Shown in pieces: positions 17,238-25,284 of a DNA stretch of 64,000 bases. The stretch lies in assembly GCF_004146235.1 (NCBI RefSeq), contig NZ_SELO01000002.1, positions 186,001 through 250,000 of the forward strand, in the 5' to 3' direction. This DNA is from Tropicimonas sp. IMCC6043 (GTDB lineage: Bacteria > Pseudomonadota > Alphaproteobacteria > Rhodobacterales > Rhodobacteraceae). How positions within the stretch are numbered: the first letter of the stretch is position 1; the number at the start of each line of letters is the position of its first letter. Below the pieces are notes generated by a model. The model was not told the origin of the DNA, did not search any database, and worked only from the letters and a program-made list of their open reading frames with translations. The position numbers and the translations under genes are program-made.

Positions 17238-17700
17238 CGGCCAACTCCTCACCACGCCCTGTCCCGGTCATAGGAGGACGGGCGCCGAACACCAAGCACC
17301 GGCACCGGGTATCGGCCGCTTTGTGCCGGGTGAATCGCAAGGATCGTCTGTCTGGCCGGCTGCAGGAGGGCGCTTTCGTGGCCCCCTGCGACAATGTGCA
17401 CAACTTCGGAATAGTCTCGGCGGGCCGCCCCGCCACATGCAGGTCTCTGTAACCAAAAGGTCAAACGCACATGAAACAATTGCGTCTGCAACGAAACAGT
17501 TTTGTGAACGCTCTGCGCCTCGCGCCGGTGCACGCGCCTGCGCCCGTCATTTTCCATTTTATTTCAAATGTGTTGGCTCCATGGCCGGGGAAGGTCCCCA
17601 AGGGCCGCGCTGACACTGAGGGCGGGCGCGGTTCCTTCTCGAAACAGGCGTGTGGATGGAGACAGGGTCGCGAAACCTGTGGATAAGTCTGGGACTTGTC
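17238..17700. other. Intergenic region upstream of the AI-2E gene; contains a DnaA-box-like site
   Basis: About 460 bases with no convincing gene. It is less GC-rich than the flanks around 17450-17560. It carries the perfect DnaA-box sequence described separately at 17678-17686 and presumably the promoter of the AI-2E unit. Confidence 0.5.
17678..17686 (-). promoter_or_regulatory. DnaA-box-like nonamer TTATCCACA
   Basis: The plus strand reads TGTGGATAA, the exact complement of the consensus DnaA box. The wider 15 bases (17677-17691, CTGTGGATAAGTCTG) recur exactly at 27235-27249. A weaker copy, TGTGGATGG, lies at 17651-17659. Confidence 0.5.
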
Positions 17701-18441
17701 TCAATCGATCCGGGCGACGAGCCGGTCGCAGGCCCATCCGACGGCGCGGTGCAGCAGGAGGGTCAGAACGGCCAGGACGATGAGCGCCGCGAACATCAGG
17801 TCGATCTTGACCCGGCCGTTTGCCAGCAGCATTAGGTAGCCCAACCCGCCAGCCGCGCCGACCCATTCGCCGATGACCGCGCCGATCGGCGCGTAGACGG
17901 CCGCAAGCCGCAGCCCCGAGGCGAGCGCGGGAATCGCCGCCGGCACCCGGATTCGCCAGAGCAGCCGTCCGCGCGAGGCGCCCATCGTGTGGCCAAGGTC
18001 GAGCCAGCCCGCCGGCGTGCGCACCAGCCCGTCGAAAAAGGCCGACGCGACGGGGAAATAGATGATGAGCACTGCCATCAGCACCTTCGACCATATGCCG
18101 TAGCCGAGCCACAGCGTGAGGATCGGCGCCAGGGCGAAGACCGGCAGCGCCTGGGTTGCGACGAGCGCGGGGCGAATGAGGTAGCGGGCGGCGGGCGAAA
18201 CCGCCAGCAGGAGCGCCGTCGCCGCCCCAAGTGCCGCGCCGATGACCAGGCCCGCAATTACCTCCACGGCGGTAAAGCCGGCGTGCCACGCGATCAGGCC
18301 GGCATTGTTCCAGAGCGCCAGCGCCACCCGGCCCGGCCCCGGCAGGATGAAGGCCGGAAGGTCCCCGAAGATAACCAGCGCCTGCCAGAGACCGAGAAAG
18401 AGCGCTGCCGCCGCTGCCCCGCGAAGAATACCTGCCATCAC
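17701..18441 (-). CDS. thiX: Thiamine-precursor ABC transporter permease (ThiX-like)
   Basis: A 246-residue BPD-type permease (SsuC/TauC family) with about six membrane segments and the EAA loop region (FFDGLVRTPAGWLDLGHTMGAS). Together with the ATPase and the NMT1/THI5-like binding protein of the same operon it forms an importer for hydroxymethylpyrimidine or formylaminopyrimidine thiamine precursors. It is the last gene of the TPP-riboswitch operon and overlaps thiZ by four bases. The exact substrate is inferred from the neighbours. Confidence 0.83.
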   Translation of the reverse strand: MMAGILRGAAAAALFLGLWQALVIFGDLPAFILPGPGRVALALWNNAGLIAWHAGFTAVEVIAGLVIGAALGAATALLLAVSPAARYLIRPALVATQALPVFALAPILTLWLGYGIWSKVLMAVLIIYFPVASAFFDGLVRTPAGWLDLGHTMGASRGRLLWRIRVPAAIPALASGLRLAAVYAPIGAVIGEWVGAAGGLGYLMLLANGRVKIDLMFAALIVLAVLTLLLHRAVGWACDRLVARID

Positions 18442-19163
18442 CGCCCCTCCCGAAGAGCCACCAGGAGCCGCGCCTGGAAGGCGAGGGTGTCTGGGTCGTC
18501 GGCCGGACGGATCGCCGGCAGGGCGGGAGGCACCGCCTCGACAAGCCCGCCCGCGTCAAGCAGGAAGACCCGCTCACCGAGCCGCGCCGCCTCGCCCGGG
18601 TCATGCGTTACAAGCAGCACGGTGCGCCCGGACAGATGGGCTGCGGCAAGCTCCTGCATCTCCGCCCGAAGCCGCGCGTCGAGCGCCGAGAAGGGTTCGT
18701 CGAGCAGCACCACGGGGCGGTCCTCCATCAGCGTTCGCGCCAGCGCCACCCGCTGGCGCTGGCCACCGGAGAGCTGCGCCGGCCGCTTGTGGGCATGCTC
18801 GGCAAGACCCAGCCGGGTGATCAGCGCTTCCGCCGCCGCCCGATCGGGCGCCATCCCCCGGAGCCGCGCGCCGAGCGTCACGTTGCCGAGAACGTCCAGC
18901 CAGGGCAGGAGCAGGTCGGTCTGCGCCATATAGGCGACGCGGCCGGAAACCGGCCGCCCGTCGCCGGCGTTGATCCGACCATCGAAGGTGACGCCAGTGT
19001 CCAGCCCCGCGATGAGCCGCAGGATCGTGCTCTTGCCCGAACCCGACGGCCCGAGCAGGCAGGACCAGCCACCCGGATCGATCTCCAGCGAGACCGGCGG
19101 AAAGAGCTGGTGCGTGCCGAACCGGGCTGACCCGGTAAATGCGATGGAGGGCGCACTGTCCAT
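18438..19163 (-). CDS. thiZ: Thiamine-precursor ABC transporter ATP-binding protein (ThiZ-like)
   Basis: A 241-residue ATPase of the SsuB/TauB type. Walker A is GPSGSGKST, the signature LSGGQRQRVALARTL, and Walker B VVLLDEPFSALDA. It starts 12 bases after the binding-protein gene and overlaps the permease gene by four, giving a complete three-part importer. The assignment to pyrimidine uptake rests on the operon with thiM, thiE and thiD and the TPP riboswitch. Confidence 0.87.
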   Translation of the reverse strand: MDSAPSIAFTGSARFGTHQLFPPVSLEIDPGGWSCLLGPSGSGKSTILRLIAGLDTGVTFDGRINAGDGRPVSGRVAYMAQTDLLLPWLDVLGNVTLGARLRGMAPDRAAAEALITRLGLAEHAHKRPAQLSGGQRQRVALARTLMEDRPVVLLDEPFSALDARLRAEMQELAAAHLSGRTVLLVTHDPGEAARLGERVFLLDAGGLVEAVPPALPAIRPADDPDTLAFQARLLVALREGR

Positions 19164-19175
19164 GCCTTGGCGGCG

Positions 19176-20111
19176 CTAGTCCGCGCCCAGGTCGATGGCG
19201 AGCTCGGAGACCGGGCGCGCCGTCTCCAGCAGGCCCGACTCGACGAGAAACGCCTCGAAGCGGGCGTAGCGGCCGGAATCAAGACCCGCCGGCGCGAGCG
19301 AGAAGCGCGGCCAGGTGTCCGCCCATGCCTTCTCGTTCAGCGCATCCTGAAGCTCCGCTGCGGTGGCCGAGAAGACCTCCCAGGACGACTGCGGGTTGTT
19401 GACGATGTGAAGCGTGGCCTTTTCGGTCGCCGCGAGAAACCGCGAGATCTTGTCTGCGTCCATGGTCTCCGGGTTGGCTACGTAGATCAGTTCGTCATAG
19501 GGCGGCAGCCCCTCCTCCTCGAGATAGAAGCAGCGGCCGGGCACGCCTTCGATCTCCATCTGGTTCAGCTCGAAATTGCGGAAGGCGCCCATCACGGCGT
19601 CCACCTGCCCGGCCATCAGCGCAGGCGAGAGCGACCAGTTGACGTTCACCAATTCGACATCGTCCAGCGTCAACCCGGCATTGGCGAGCACCCGGGTCAG
19701 CAGCGCCTCCTCGATGCCGGCAACCGAGAAGCCGACCTTGCGGCCCTTGAGATCGGCGATCTCCACAACCGGGCCGTCCTCGAGCGCCAGCAGGCAGGTG
19801 AGCGGCGTGCCGATCAGCGTGCCGACACGGACGAGCGGCAGGCCCTCGGCGACCTGGAGGTGCAGTTGCGGCTGGTAGGAGATCGCCAGATCGGCCTTGC
19901 CGGCGGCGACGAGCTTGGGCGGATCGGCGGGGTCGGACGGCGCGACGATCTCGACTTCGAGCCCGGCCTCCGCGAAATAGCCCAGCTCCTGCGCCACGAT
20001 GATCGGGCCGTGGTCGGGGTTCACGAACCAGTCGAGGATAACGGTCATCTTGTCGGCAGCAAGCGCCGGGCCGGCGGCGAGCATGGCAAGAAGAATTGTC
20101 AGAATGCGCAT
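19176..20111 (-). CDS. thiY: Thiamine-precursor-binding protein (ThiY / NMT1-THI5-like)
   Basis: A 311-residue periplasmic binding protein. The signal peptide (MRILTILLAMLAAGPALAAD) ends near residue 19, then the mature protein opens MTVILDWFVNPDHGPIIVAQ, the typical NMT1/THI5-like start that contacts the pyrimidine. Other family phrases are DLAISYQPQLHLQVAEGLPL and GAFRNFELNQMEIEG. It should deliver formylaminopyrimidine or hydroxymethylpyrimidine to ThiXZ. It lies 38 bases after thiD. No tenA deaminase gene is found in the operon. Confidence 0.9.
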   Translation of the reverse strand: MRILTILLAMLAAGPALAADKMTVILDWFVNPDHGPIIVAQELGYFAEAGLEVEIVAPSDPADPPKLVAAGKADLAISYQPQLHLQVAEGLPLVRVGTLIGTPLTCLLALEDGPVVEIADLKGRKVGFSVAGIEEALLTRVLANAGLTLDDVELVNVNWSLSPALMAGQVDAVMGAFRNFELNQMEIEGVPGRCFYLEEEGLPPYDELIYVANPETMDADKISRFLAATEKATLHIVNNPQSSWEVFSATAAELQDALNEKAWADTWPRFSLAPAGLDSGRYARFEAFLVESGLLETARPVSELAIDLGAD

Positions 20112-20149
20112 CGGGCGTCTCCTTATCTCTGTATCTCTGTCTCTGCGCC

Positions 20150-20956
20150 TCAGGCCTTCGGCCAGAGGGCGTGAAAATGATGGGTGGGGCCGTGACCATG
20201 GCCGATCTCGAGGCTGTCGGCCGCAGCGATGGCACCGCCGAGCCAGGCCTTTGCGGCCTCCACGGCGCCGGCCAGCGGCAGTCCCTTTGCGAGTTCCGCG
20301 GCGATCGCCGAGGAGATCGAGCAGCCGGTTCCGTGGGTGTTCTTCGTCTCGATCCGATCGCCCTCGAACCAGAGTGACCGCGTGCCGGCAACCAGCAGGT
20401 CCGGGCTCTGCCCGGAGGACAGGTGCCCGCCCTTCAGGAAGACGGCTCCGGGACCGAGGCCCAAGAGCGCCATCGCCTGTTCCTGCATCGCAGAGCGCGT
20501 GGCGGCGGGTTCCGCGCCGAGCAGCGCGGCAGCCTCGGGAAGGTTCGGGGTCAGCAGCGTCGCGCGCGGCAGCAGCCGGTCGCGGAGCGTCGACACCGCG
20601 TCTTCTGACAGCAGCGCGTGGCCGCCCTTGGCGATCATCACCGGGTCGAGCACCACCGCGCCGTGATAGCCGCTCAGAGCCTCGGCCACCGCGCCGGCGA
20701 TCTCGGCATTGGCGATCATGCCGATCTTGACCGCATCGACGCGGATATCCTCGAGCACCGCCCGTATCTGCTCGGCGACGAAGTCCGGCGGAACGGCGAT
20801 CACACCGGTCACCCCTTGGGTGTTCTGCGCCGTCAGCGCGGTGATCGCGGCCATGCCGTAGACGCCGCGGGCCGAAAATGCCTTCAGGTCCGCCTGGATG
20901 CCGGCACCGCCCGAAGGGTCCGAGCCGGCAATGGAAAGGGCCGTTGCAACGCTCAT
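20150..20956 (-). CDS. thiD: Hydroxymethylpyrimidine / phosphomethylpyrimidine kinase
   Basis: A 268-residue ThiD of the ribokinase fold. It phosphorylates HMP and HMP-P to HMP-PP, the pyrimidine half of thiamine. Clear motifs are the start ALSIAGSDPSGGAGIQADLK, the VLDPVMIAKGG loop and the anion-hole signature NTHGTGCSISSAIA with the catalytic Asp equivalent replaced in the usual ThiD manner (HGTGC). It overlaps thiE by four bases. Confidence 0.95.
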   Translation of the reverse strand: MSVATALSIAGSDPSGGAGIQADLKAFSARGVYGMAAITALTAQNTQGVTGVIAVPPDFVAEQIRAVLEDIRVDAVKIGMIANAEIAGAVAEALSGYHGAVVLDPVMIAKGGHALLSEDAVSTLRDRLLPRATLLTPNLPEAAALLGAEPAATRSAMQEQAMALLGLGPGAVFLKGGHLSSGQSPDLLVAGTRSLWFEGDRIETKNTHGTGCSISSAIAAELAKGLPLAGAVEAAKAWLGGAIAAADSLEIGHGHGPTHHFHALWPKA

Positions 20957-21591
20957 GCCCGCGCCTCCCCGACAGCATTCACAAGGGCCCGCGCCGCCGC
21001 TTCCGGGTCGGGCCGCCCGCAGATCGCGGAGACCACCGCGAGCCCCGCGGCCCCCGCGGCGATCACTTCGCGCGCGTGCCGGGGCTCCAGCCCTCCGATG
21101 CCCACCGCCGGCACGGCGCAGAGCCGGGCGATCCGCCGTAGCCCGTCGAGACCGACGGGCGGAGCGTGGTCGGGCTTGGTCGGCGTCCCGAAGACGGGGC
21201 TGATCCCGACATAGTCGACCAGCGCGGGGTCGACCGCACGCGCATGCGCCTCGGTCTCGACCGAGAGGCCGAGGATCATCTCCGGCCCGATGGCGGCACG
21301 GGCCTCTGCGGCGGGCATGTCGCCCTGGCCGACATGCAGCCCGTCTGCGGAAAGGGCGCGGGCGGCCTCGGCATCGTCGTTGACGATCAGCGCCGCGCCC
21401 GTCCCCGCGAGCGCGGTCCGGAGAGCGCGGCCGATCTCGATCCTCTCCGCTGTGTCGGCCGTCTTGTGCCGCAACTGGACGCAGCCCACCCCGCCCGCGA
21501 CCGCGGCGCGCGCGGTTTCGACCATGCCGAGCCCGGCGCAGAGATCGGGGTCGAGCACGAGATAGGCCGAGAGATCGGGAAGACGCCTCAT
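20953..21591 (-). CDS. thiE: Thiamine-phosphate synthase
   Basis: A 212-residue TIM-barrel enzyme that joins HMP-PP and thiazole phosphate to give thiamine phosphate. Family motifs include VQLRHKTAD, LIVNDDAEAARALSADGLHVGQGDMP (read in pieces), YVGISPVFGTPTKPDH and the phosphate site VGIGGLEPRHA. It overlaps thiM upstream and thiD downstream by four bases each, so the three salvage enzymes are translationally linked. Confidence 0.95.
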   Translation of the reverse strand: MRRLPDLSAYLVLDPDLCAGLGMVETARAAVAGGVGCVQLRHKTADTAERIEIGRALRTALAGTGAALIVNDDAEAARALSADGLHVGQGDMPAAEARAAIGPEMILGLSVETEAHARAVDPALVDYVGISPVFGTPTKPDHAPPVGLDGLRRIARLCAVPAVGIGGLEPRHAREVIAAGAAGLAVVSAICGRPDPEAAARALVNAVGEARA

Positions 21592-22376
21592 GCCGCGCTC
21601 ACCCGGTCGTCGCCAATCGTCTCCGGGGCGACGGAGGCCAGTGCGTCGAGGAAGGCCGGGGCGAAGCTGCCCGGTCCGACCGCACGGCCGGCGGCGATCT
21701 CGCCGGCCGCGGCAAAATGGGCGAGTGCACCGACAGTGGCGTCGAACGGATCTTCCACCGCGGCGGCGTAAGCCGCGCAGAGCGCCGAGAGCGAGCAGCC
21801 GGTGGCGGTCACTTTCGGCATCAGCGACGAGCCGCCCGAGACCTGCACGGCCCTCTCGCCATCGGTCACGAAATCCACCGCGCCGGTCACTGCGACGACA
21901 CAGCCAGCCTCCGCGGCGACAGCCCGTGCCGCCGCCTCCGCCGCGGCGACGGAATCACCCGCGTCGACACCGGCCCCGGAACTGCTTTCACCGGCGATCG
22001 CAAGGATCTCAGAGGCATTGCCGCGCAGGATGGTCGGGCGCGCCTGCATCAGCTTCGAGGTGGCTTCGCGCCGCAGCCCGGTCGCGAAACAGGCCACCGG
22101 ATCGAGCACCCAGGGCGTGCCACTCTTGCCGGCCGCCGCCGCGGCCTCCAGCATGCCCGAGACCCATCGCGGGGAAAGCGTGCCGATATTGACCGAGAGC
22201 GCGCCCGCGATGGCGGCGAACTCGCCCGATTCCTCGGGATCATGCACCATGGCGGGGGCTGCGCCAGCGGCCAGCAGCACATTGGCCTGGAAATTCATCG
22301 CCACGAAATTGGTGATGCATTGCACCAGCGGCGCGGCATCGCGCATCGCGGCGAGAGACCTGGACGGTCGGGACAT
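21588..22376 (-). CDS. thiM: Hydroxyethylthiazole kinase
   Basis: A 262-residue ThiM that phosphorylates the thiazole alcohol for salvage. It shows the N-terminal PLVQCITNFVAMNFQANVLLA region, the DPVACFATGLRR segment and the anion-hole motif KVTATGCSLSALCAA with the catalytic Cys. It is the first gene of the operon and its start is 57 bases from the TPP riboswitch, so the riboswitch most likely controls its translation or the whole transcript. Confidence 0.95.
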   Translation of the reverse strand: MSRPSRSLAAMRDAAPLVQCITNFVAMNFQANVLLAAGAAPAMVHDPEESGEFAAIAGALSVNIGTLSPRWVSGMLEAAAAAGKSGTPWVLDPVACFATGLRREATSKLMQARPTILRGNASEILAIAGESSSGAGVDAGDSVAAAEAAARAVAAEAGCVVAVTGAVDFVTDGERAVQVSGGSSLMPKVTATGCSLSALCAAYAAAVEDPFDATVGALAHFAAAGEIAAGRAVGPGSFAPAFLDALASVAPETIGDDRVSAA

Positions 22377-22433
22377 TGCGTTGGCTCCTCGGGCGGTGGC
22401 CCCGGGCCAGCAGATCCTCTTTCCGATCCGGCC

Positions 22434-22510
22434 CGACTCCCTCCGCCAGCATCATACTGGTTCAGGTTCAAAGGGTTCATCTCAGACCGCATGCGCGGAC
22501 GCCCCTGTCG
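22434..22510 (-). promoter_or_regulatory. TPP riboswitch (THI element)
   Basis: The minus strand carries the two invariant TPP-binding segments: CUGAGA (22480-22485) in the pyrimidine-binding arm and ACCCUUUGAACCUGA (22462-22476) followed by CCAGU-AUGAUGCUGG and GGAGGGAGUC in the pyrophosphate arm. The closing stem P1 pairs CGAC (22507-22510) with GUCG (22434-22437). It sits directly upstream of thiM and should switch the whole salvage/uptake operon off when TPP is plentiful. Confidence 0.96.
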
Positions 22511-22669
22511 CTGGAGGCCGGTAAACCAGATCGGCGGAGGATTGTCACGGGTCAAAGCACAGGGGAAATGCCGCAGGGCACATGCGGGCCTACCGCAGGC
22601 CAGCGTCAGGCGCCGTATTGCTCGCCCGTCCGGAACGACATTCGATGGGCACGGGGAGGCCCGATCGGC

Positions 22670-23347
22670 TTAGGCGGGAGGTCCGGGCGGCACGCCGGCG
22701 AGCAGCATCTCCGGCACGTCGCCCGCGATGACGAGCTCCGCCGCCGTGGCGTCGCGGACCTCGTCCACGGTAACGCCCGGGCCGGTCTCGCGCAGCATCA
22801 GCCCCGCATCGGTCGGCTCGATCACCGCCAGCTCGGTCACGATCAAGCTGACGCGCCGGACCGCTGTCAGCGGCAGGCTGCATTCCGGCACAATCTTCGG
22901 CGTGCCCCGGGCGGTGTGGAGCATCGCGACGATCACCCGTCTGGCGCCCGCCACGAGATCCATCGCACCACCCATACCCGGCACCATCCGCCCCGGCACC
23001 ATCCAGTTGGCGAGATAGCCGCGCGCGTCGACCTGGAGGCCACCCAGAACCGTCATGTCGAGATGCCCGCCGCGGATCAGGCCGAAGGACATCGCCGAAT
23101 CGATCGAGGCCGCGCCCGGCACCGCGGTGACGAAGGCGCCGCCGGCATCGGTGAGTTCTGGATCTTCCATGCCCTCGGGTGGCCGGGAACCGAGCCCGAT
23201 GACACCATTTTCGGCCTGGAAGAAGACGTCGACTTCTGGGGTCAGGTAGTTGGCAACCATGGAGGGCAGGCCGATGCCGAGATTCACCAGCATTCCATCC
23301 CGGACCTCGAGCGCCACGCGCCGGGCGATGATCTCCTTCGCGTCCAT
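22670..23347 (-). CDS. 3-oxoacid CoA-transferase, subunit B
   Basis: A 225-residue beta subunit of class I CoA-transferases (ScoB/AtoA/PcaJ). The active-site motif is seen in VDVFFQAENGVIGLG, where the Glu forms the covalent CoA thioester intermediate. Also typical are MVNLGIGLPSMVANYL near residue 20 and GGAMDLVAGARRVIVAM. Substrate (succinyl-CoA with acetoacetate or 3-oxoadipate) cannot be told from sequence. It starts one base after the end of the A subunit gene. Confidence 0.9.
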   Translation of the reverse strand: MDAKEIIARRVALEVRDGMLVNLGIGLPSMVANYLTPEVDVFFQAENGVIGLGSRPPEGMEDPELTDAGGAFVTAVPGAASIDSAMSFGLIRGGHLDMTVLGGLQVDARGYLANWMVPGRMVPGMGGAMDLVAGARRVIVAMLHTARGTPKIVPECSLPLTAVRRVSLIVTELAVIEPTDAGLMLRETGPGVTVDEVRDATAAELVIAGDVPEMLLAGVPPGPPA

Positions 23348-23348
23348 T

Positions 23349-24002
23349 TCAATGCGCCCTTTCGAGAAGGTGATCGACCAGCGTGGCCGGTGTCTTGACC
23401 GCATCGGGCGGGATCGCTCCGACCGGCAGGATCTCCTTCGGCTCGGCGATGACGACATCGGCAGCCATCGCCATGATCGGATTGAAGTTATGTGCCGTGA
23501 GATGGTATTCGAGGTTGCCCTTGTAATCCGCCCGGCTGGCCGCGATCAGGGCGAAATCCGCGCGGATCGGCGTCTCGAGCAGGTAGCGCCTGCCGTCCAG
23601 TTCGACGACCTGCTTGCCCTCCTCGACCAGCGTGCCGATCCCGGTCGCGGTGAGCACACCGCCCAAGCCGACGCCGGCCGCGCGGATGCGTTCGACCAGG
23701 GTACCCTGCGGCACCAGTTCGACCTCGATCTCGCCGGCGATCATCTTTGCCTGGGTCTCGGGGTTGAGGCCAATATGGCTGACGATCGCCCTGGCGACCA
23801 TTCCAGCGGAGATCATCTTGCCGATGCCGGTGCCGGGCATGGCCGTGTCGTTGGCGACGACGGTGAATCCGCCGACGCCCCGCTCCACCAGCGCGTCAAT
23901 CAGGCGGTGGGGCGAGCCGACCCCCATGAACCCGCCGATATGCAGGATCGCGCCTTCGGGGATCATCTCGGCGGCATCCCGAACTCTCGTGGCTGTCTTC
24001 AT
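23349..24002 (-). CDS. 3-oxoacid CoA-transferase, subunit A
   Basis: A 217-residue alpha subunit partner of the gene just downstream. It has the Gly-rich CoA-binding start ILHIGGFMGVGSPHRLIDAL and the family segment VELVPQGTLVERIRAAGVGLGG, with RADFALIAASRADYKGNLEY later. The heterotetramer transfers CoA between acids. Close packing with subunit B (one base) indicates one transcript, read divergently from the class III CoA-transferase gene. Confidence 0.9.
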   Translation of the reverse strand: MKTATRVRDAAEMIPEGAILHIGGFMGVGSPHRLIDALVERGVGGFTVVANDTAMPGTGIGKMISAGMVARAIVSHIGLNPETQAKMIAGEIEVELVPQGTLVERIRAAGVGLGGVLTATGIGTLVEEGKQVVELDGRRYLLETPIRADFALIAASRADYKGNLEYHLTAHNFNPIMAMAADVVIAEPKEILPVGAIPPDAVKTPATLVDHLLERAH

Positions 24003-24147
24003 CACCACACCCTTTCGCTGCGTTCCGCACGATGCGCGCGATCCGGTCGGATTCATATTGCCGCGATCCGGCGACAGGCTGTCAACCTCCGAGGAGTTGC
24101 GCCGGGCCGCGCGCTGCCGCAGAAAGCGTCGACTGGAGGAGGAATCC

Positions 24148-25257
24148 ATGACCCCGCTTGCCGGCCTCAAGGTCGTCGAACTCGCCCGTATCCTCGCCGG
24201 CCCCTGGATCGGGCAGGCGCTGGCCGATCTCGGCGCCGATGTCATCAAGGTCGAGGCGCCGGAGGGCGACGATACCCGCCGCTGGGGCCCGCCGTTCATC
24301 GAGCGGGACGGCGATCGTTCGGCAGCCTATTTCCACGCCGCCAACCGCGGCAAGCGTTCCGTCGTGGCCGATTTCCGTACCGAGGCAGGGCAGGCCAAGG
24401 TGCGCAACCTCGTCGCCTGGGCCGATGTGGTGATCGAGAATTTCAAGCACGGTGGGCTGGTGAAATACCGTCTCGACCACGCGACGCTGCTTGCCGAGCA
24501 TCCGCGGCTGATCTGGTGCTCGATCACCGGCTTCGGCCAGACCGGTCCCTACGCAGACCGAGCCGGCTACGATTTCCTGATCCAGGGAATGTCGGGGCTG
24601 ATGTCCGTGACCGGCGCGGCGGAGGGCGCGCCGCAGAAAGTCGGCGTGGCGGTGACCGACATCGTCACCGGGCTCTACGGCGCAATCGGCATCCTTGCCG
24701 CGCTGGAGCAGCGCCGCCGCACCGGTCTCGGCCAGCATATCGACCTCGCGCTCATGGACTGCGCGGTCGCGCTGATGGCGAACCAGGCGATGAACTACCT
24801 CGCGACAGGCGTGGCCCCGCGGCGGCGCGGCAATGCGCATCCCAATATCGTGCCCTACCAGGTCTTTCCGGTCTCGGACGGCCATGTCATCGTCGCGGTC
24901 GGAAATGACGGTCAGTTCCGCCGCTTCTGCGAGGTTCTCGGCCAGCCCGCACTCGCCGATCATCCGAGCTATGCCAGCAATGCCGCACGGGTGGAGAATC
25001 GCGCGACCCTGACGGCGTTCCTCGAACCACTGACGCGCGGCTGGCCGGCGGCGGACCTGCTCGCGGCGCTCGAGGCGGCGACCGTGCCGGCCGGGCCGAT
25101 CAACGACATGGCGGCGGTGTTCGCCGATCCGCAGGTGATCGCACGCGGGCTGAAGATCGCACCGGAAGGCGTGCCGGGGGTTCGGGGGCCGTGGCGTTTT
25201 TCCGGTGCGGAGCTGGCGCTCGGGCGCGGGGCGCCCCGGCTTGGTGAGGATGGCTGA
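24148..25257 (+). CDS. Class III (CaiB/BaiF family) CoA-transferase
   Basis: A 369-residue formyl-CoA-transferase-like enzyme. The N terminus LAGLKVVELARILAGPWIGQ, the GADVIKVEAPEGDDTRRWGPP loop (in two parts) and the segment DFLIQGMSGLMSVTG are typical. The catalytic Asp is the one in DIALMDCAVALMANQ. Members exchange CoA between dicarboxylic or aromatic acids; many Rhodobacterales copies are annotated as succinyl-CoA-dependent. The start follows GGAGGAGGA. It is convergent with the malonyl-CoA synthetase gene. The substrate is unknown. Confidence 0.9.
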   Translation: MTPLAGLKVVELARILAGPWIGQALADLGADVIKVEAPEGDDTRRWGPPFIERDGDRSAAYFHAANRGKRSVVADFRTEAGQAKVRNLVAWADVVIENFKHGGLVKYRLDHATLLAEHPRLIWCSITGFGQTGPYADRAGYDFLIQGMSGLMSVTGAAEGAPQKVGVAVTDIVTGLYGAIGILAALEQRRRTGLGQHIDLALMDCAVALMANQAMNYLATGVAPRRRGNAHPNIVPYQVFPVSDGHVIVAVGNDGQFRRFCEVLGQPALADHPSYASNAARVENRATLTAFLEPLTRGWPAADLLAALEAATVPAGPINDMAAVFADPQVIARGLKIAPEGVPGVRGPWRFSGAELALGRGAPRLGEDG

Positions 25258-25284
25258 CGCACTCTGGTCAAACCGTCCTCAGAC

